DNA from: Pseudoflavitalea rhizosphaerae
GTDB taxonomy: Bacteria; Bacteroidota; Bacteroidia; Chitinophagales; Chitinophagaceae
Assembly (NCBI RefSeq): GCF_003991355.1
Contig: NZ_RCSU01000005.1
Location: 124,001 to 188,000, forward strand
Direction: 5' to 3'
Length of the DNA: 64,000 bases
The position numbers were made by a program, and so were the translations under genes. This document shows, one piece after another, positions 61,840 to 64,000 of this stretch (position 1 is its first letter; every line of letters begins with the position of its first letter). The notes below the pieces were generated by a model. That model saw nothing but the letters and a program-made list of their open reading frames with translations. It was not told the DNA's origin and made no database searches.

Positions 61840-64000
61840 ATGTCAAACGATTTAGTAGCATATTCAAGAGCAGGAGATGTTTTTCATTACAGGTGGGCCG
61901 CCAGGCGCTGCCTAAGGCTTATATACCCTAACTCTTGTTTGACAGGAGTATATATTGAAGGTTCACCCGAAACAGGAAAAGCTGGAGAATATGTAATAGA
62001 CGTTTCGGAATATAGTACTGAAGATGCAGGGAAGAAAAAGATAGACTACTATCAGTTGAAGCATACTACTGTCCAGGAAGATGAGCCATTTACCATAAGT
62101 GACTTAAAAGATACTTTTATCGGTTTTGCTGCAAGATATATCAAGCATAAAAATGAGAATAACCCGGATGTTTCCATTTCCTTTACTGTAATTACGAACA
62201 GAAAAGTTGCAGACTCATTCAGGGCAAACCTATCGGCAATCATAAAAAAGGAAAAGGTCGATTCTGTTTTTAAGAAAACAATCGAAAGCTATACTAGTCT
62301 CTCTGGAGATGATCTGGTGTCATTCTGCAACATGCTCTACTTAGAGGATGGTGAAGGAAACTACAACATTCAAAAAGATGAATTAAGAATAGAATTAGCT
62401 CAACTGATTGCGGGTTCTATTGAAAATGCACAAATTGAAAATCTTGTAGCCTTAGTACAAGAAAAGGTATTGCCCGATACAGACGGTAGGATTAATCGGG
62501 AAGATGTTTTAAAGCGCTTTGGCATAACCTCTGAAAAAGAGCTATATCCGGCGCCAGCTAAATGGGATGAGCTTACTAACATAATCGAGCGCAGGCAACA
62601 TACAATTCTTAAAGACAGTATTGCGAGCTTATCACATCCTGTTATCGTACATGCAGCCGGCGGCGTAGGAAAATCCGTTTTCTGTCGCCAGCTAATCAAT
62701 TCTTTGCCCGAAGAATCTTTAGGTATTGCTTACGATTGCTTTGGTGCAGGTAGTTACAGAAATCGAAGTGAATCCCGGCATAAACATAGAGATGCATTGG
62801 TGCAAATTGTAAATGAACTTGCTTCCAAAGGTTTATGTGATCCATTGATCGTTCAGAATACAACACTGGATGAGGATATTATGCGGAAATTCCTTCAACG
62901 AATTGAAGCCTCTGTTAAGTCTTTAAAAAAAGTAGCTAAGGAAGCCCAATTATTCATTTTAGTTGACGCTGCAGACAATGCAGAGATGGCAGCCATCGAA
63001 TATACGCAATCCTGTTTTGCTCATGAGTTATTACGTGAGACTATGCCGGATGGATGCAAGCTGGTGCTATTATGCAGAACCGAACGCATCCATTTATTAC
63101 AACCGCAAAGTTTTATTAGTCAATTAGAGCTGGAACCATTTTCAGAGGATGAAACTCTGGCAAATTTAAAAAAATGGTTTCCCGATGCGAATGAAAAGGA
63201 TGGGATTGAATTCCATCGTTTAACGTTTGGCAATCCGCGAGTTCAGGCAAATGCTTTGGATGTAAAACATGACTCAATTCATAAGTTATTAGCCTCATTA
63301 GGACCGTCAGGAACCTCTGTTGAAAAGCAAATAGAGCATCAGTTAAATGCTGCTGTATCAAAAATGAGAGACCTGATCCCACAGGAGCATCATCATCAAA
63401 TTAATTCAATATGCCTGGGCTTAGCCAGCTTGCCTCCTCACATTCCCATTGATGTTTTGTCAAAAGTGGCCAACGTCAGTGTCGATCATGTAAAAAGTTT
63501 TGTTTCCGACATTGGTCGTTCTTTGTGGTTGTATGACACTTCTATACAGTTCAGAGATGAGCCAACAGAAACCTGGTTTAGAAATACATTCCTCGTTACT
63601 AAAAAGAACTACGAAGAATATATTGCAGCTTTAGAGCCACTCGCTCATCAGTTGCCGTATGTGGCGGAGGTCTTGCCGCAGCTATATCTGCAAGCGGGGC
63701 AATACAATAAATTAATTGCCATTGCACTTTCAGACGACTTTTTGCCTGAAAACAACCCTATTGATGCCCGCAATATCCGCGTATATCGTTTACAATTTGC
63801 TTTTAAAGCAGCGCTTAAACTCAAAAATTTTAAAGATGCCATTAAGCTGGCAATGAGAGCCGGTGAAGAGATTGCAGGAAATCAGCGGCAAATAGGGCTT
63901 TTTAGGTCAAATATCGACTTACTTGCAACGCTCCAAAGCAAGGAAAAAGTTCAGGAAATTGCTTTTAAAAGATTATTAAGCAGCAGGTGGGATGGTTCTG
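61840..64000 (+). CDS. Avs-like STAND NTPase with N-terminal nuclease-type domain, 3' partial
   Basis: The frame opens at ATG 61840 and stays open to the window edge (720 codons seen). Residues about 1-130 carry a PD-(D/E)xK-like pattern (EYVID with D54, then YYQLK with Q72 and K74), resembling the Cap4/DUF4297 nuclease found at the N-terminus of Avs proteins. The NTPase follows: Walker A AAGGVGKS (G274-S279), Walker B LFILVDAADNA (D376) and a CRTER stretch, as in STAND ATPases. Residues about 560-720 are helical and repeat-like, as expected for a TPR-type sensor that continues beyond the edge. Known Avs proteins detect phage proteins and then cut DNA. The third-gene position in the RloAB operon is unusual. 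The nuclease call rests on motif spacing only. Confidence 0.7.
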   Translation, partial: MSNDLVAYSRAGDVFHYRWAARRCLRLIYPNSCLTGVYIEGSPETGKAGEYVIDVSEYSTEDAGKKKIDYYQLKHTTVQEDEPFTISDLKDTFIGFAARYIKHKNENNPDVSISFTVITNRKVADSFRANLSAIIKKEKVDSVFKKTIESYTSLSGDDLVSFCNMLYLEDGEGNYNIQKDELRIELAQLIAGSIENAQIENLVALVQEKVLPDTDGRINREDVLKRFGITSEKELYPAPAKWDELTNIIERRQHTILKDSIASLSHPVIVHAAGGVGKSVFCRQLINSLPEESLGIAYDCFGAGSYRNRSESRHKHRDALVQIVNELASKGLCDPLIVQNTTLDEDIMRKFLQRIEASVKSLKKVAKEAQLFILVDAADNAEMAAIEYTQSCFAHELLRETMPDGCKLVLLCRTERIHLLQPQSFISQLELEPFSEDETLANLKKWFPDANEKDGIEFHRLTFGNPRVQANALDVKHDSIHKLLASLGPSGTSVEKQIEHQLNAAVSKMRDLIPQEHHHQINSICLGLASLPPHIPIDVLSKVANVSVDHVKSFVSDIGRSLWLYDTSIQFRDEPTETWFRNTFLVTKKNYEEYIAALEPLAHQLPYVAEVLPQLYLQAGQYNKLIAIALSDDFLPENNPIDARNIRVYRLQFAFKAALKLKNFKDAIKLAMRAGEEIAGNQRQIGLFRSNIDLLATLQSKEKVQEIAFKRLLSSRWDGS

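Overview
The window reads as the chromosome of a Bacteroidota bacterium, most likely of the Chitinophagaceae type (inference). The grounds are two SusC/SusD pairs, a FecI/FecR regulatory pair, several secreted enzymes with type IX secretion (T9SS) C-terminal sorting domains, almost no Shine-Dalgarno sequences, and a promoter of exact TTTG-N19-TAnnTTTG form in front of the only tRNA gene. Most of the window is moderately GC-rich. From about 57.7 kb to the right edge it becomes clearly AT-rich.

Layout. 1-11.0 kb: three giant secreted enzymes on the + strand (a PL6-type lyase whose first codons lie left of the window, a PQQ-type sugar dehydrogenase, and a GH5 endoglucanase) built from the same interchangeable accessory modules. 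11.5-15.3 kb: a metzincin-type protease, an FAD-dependent reductase of the geranylgeranyl-reductase family and a Tat-exported pectin-lyase-fold protein. 15.5-26.0 kb (- strand): an ECF sigma / FecR / SusC / SusD / DUF4843 / PKD-like lipoprotein / TlpA thioredoxin cluster, a sigma-controlled outer-membrane uptake locus of unknown substrate. 26.2-36.0 kb: a T9SS-type surface protein, a TetR-controlled tripartite RND efflux operon and a MATE pump. 36.1-37.8 kb: a decayed phosphotransferase and a YceI lipoprotein. 38.0-54.0 kb: a GntR-regulated glycan utilisation locus (SusC, SusD, phosphomannose isomerase, sugar porter, lipoprotein, DUF4185 protein, sialate O-acetylesterase, GH92 alpha-mannosidase, ROK kinase). 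It makes a complete mannose route: GH92 releases mannose, the porter imports it, the ROK kinase phosphorylates it and the isomerase delivers fructose-6-phosphate. 54.0-57.4 kb: a kelch lipoprotein and a FUSC membrane protein.

57.6-64.0 kb: tRNA-Lys, then an AT-rich island with a large serine recombinase and a compact three-gene operon: an RloA-type ATPase, an RloB-type Toprim-like protein, and a very large gene running off the window. The last gene is open for 720 codons and joins an N-terminal PD-(D/E)xK-like (Cap4/DUF4297-like) domain to a P-loop STAND-type NTPase, the architecture of Avs antiviral proteins. Two near-identical palindromes and a Bacteroidota -7 element sit directly before the operon's first codon. 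This is the best candidate in the window for an undescribed (composite defence) system.

Other structure: a 104-105 bp four-hairpin palindromic repeat occurs three times in intergenic gaps. Matching operator palindromes mark the TetR gene and the efflux operon. A second palindrome pair marks the GntR gene and its SusC target.
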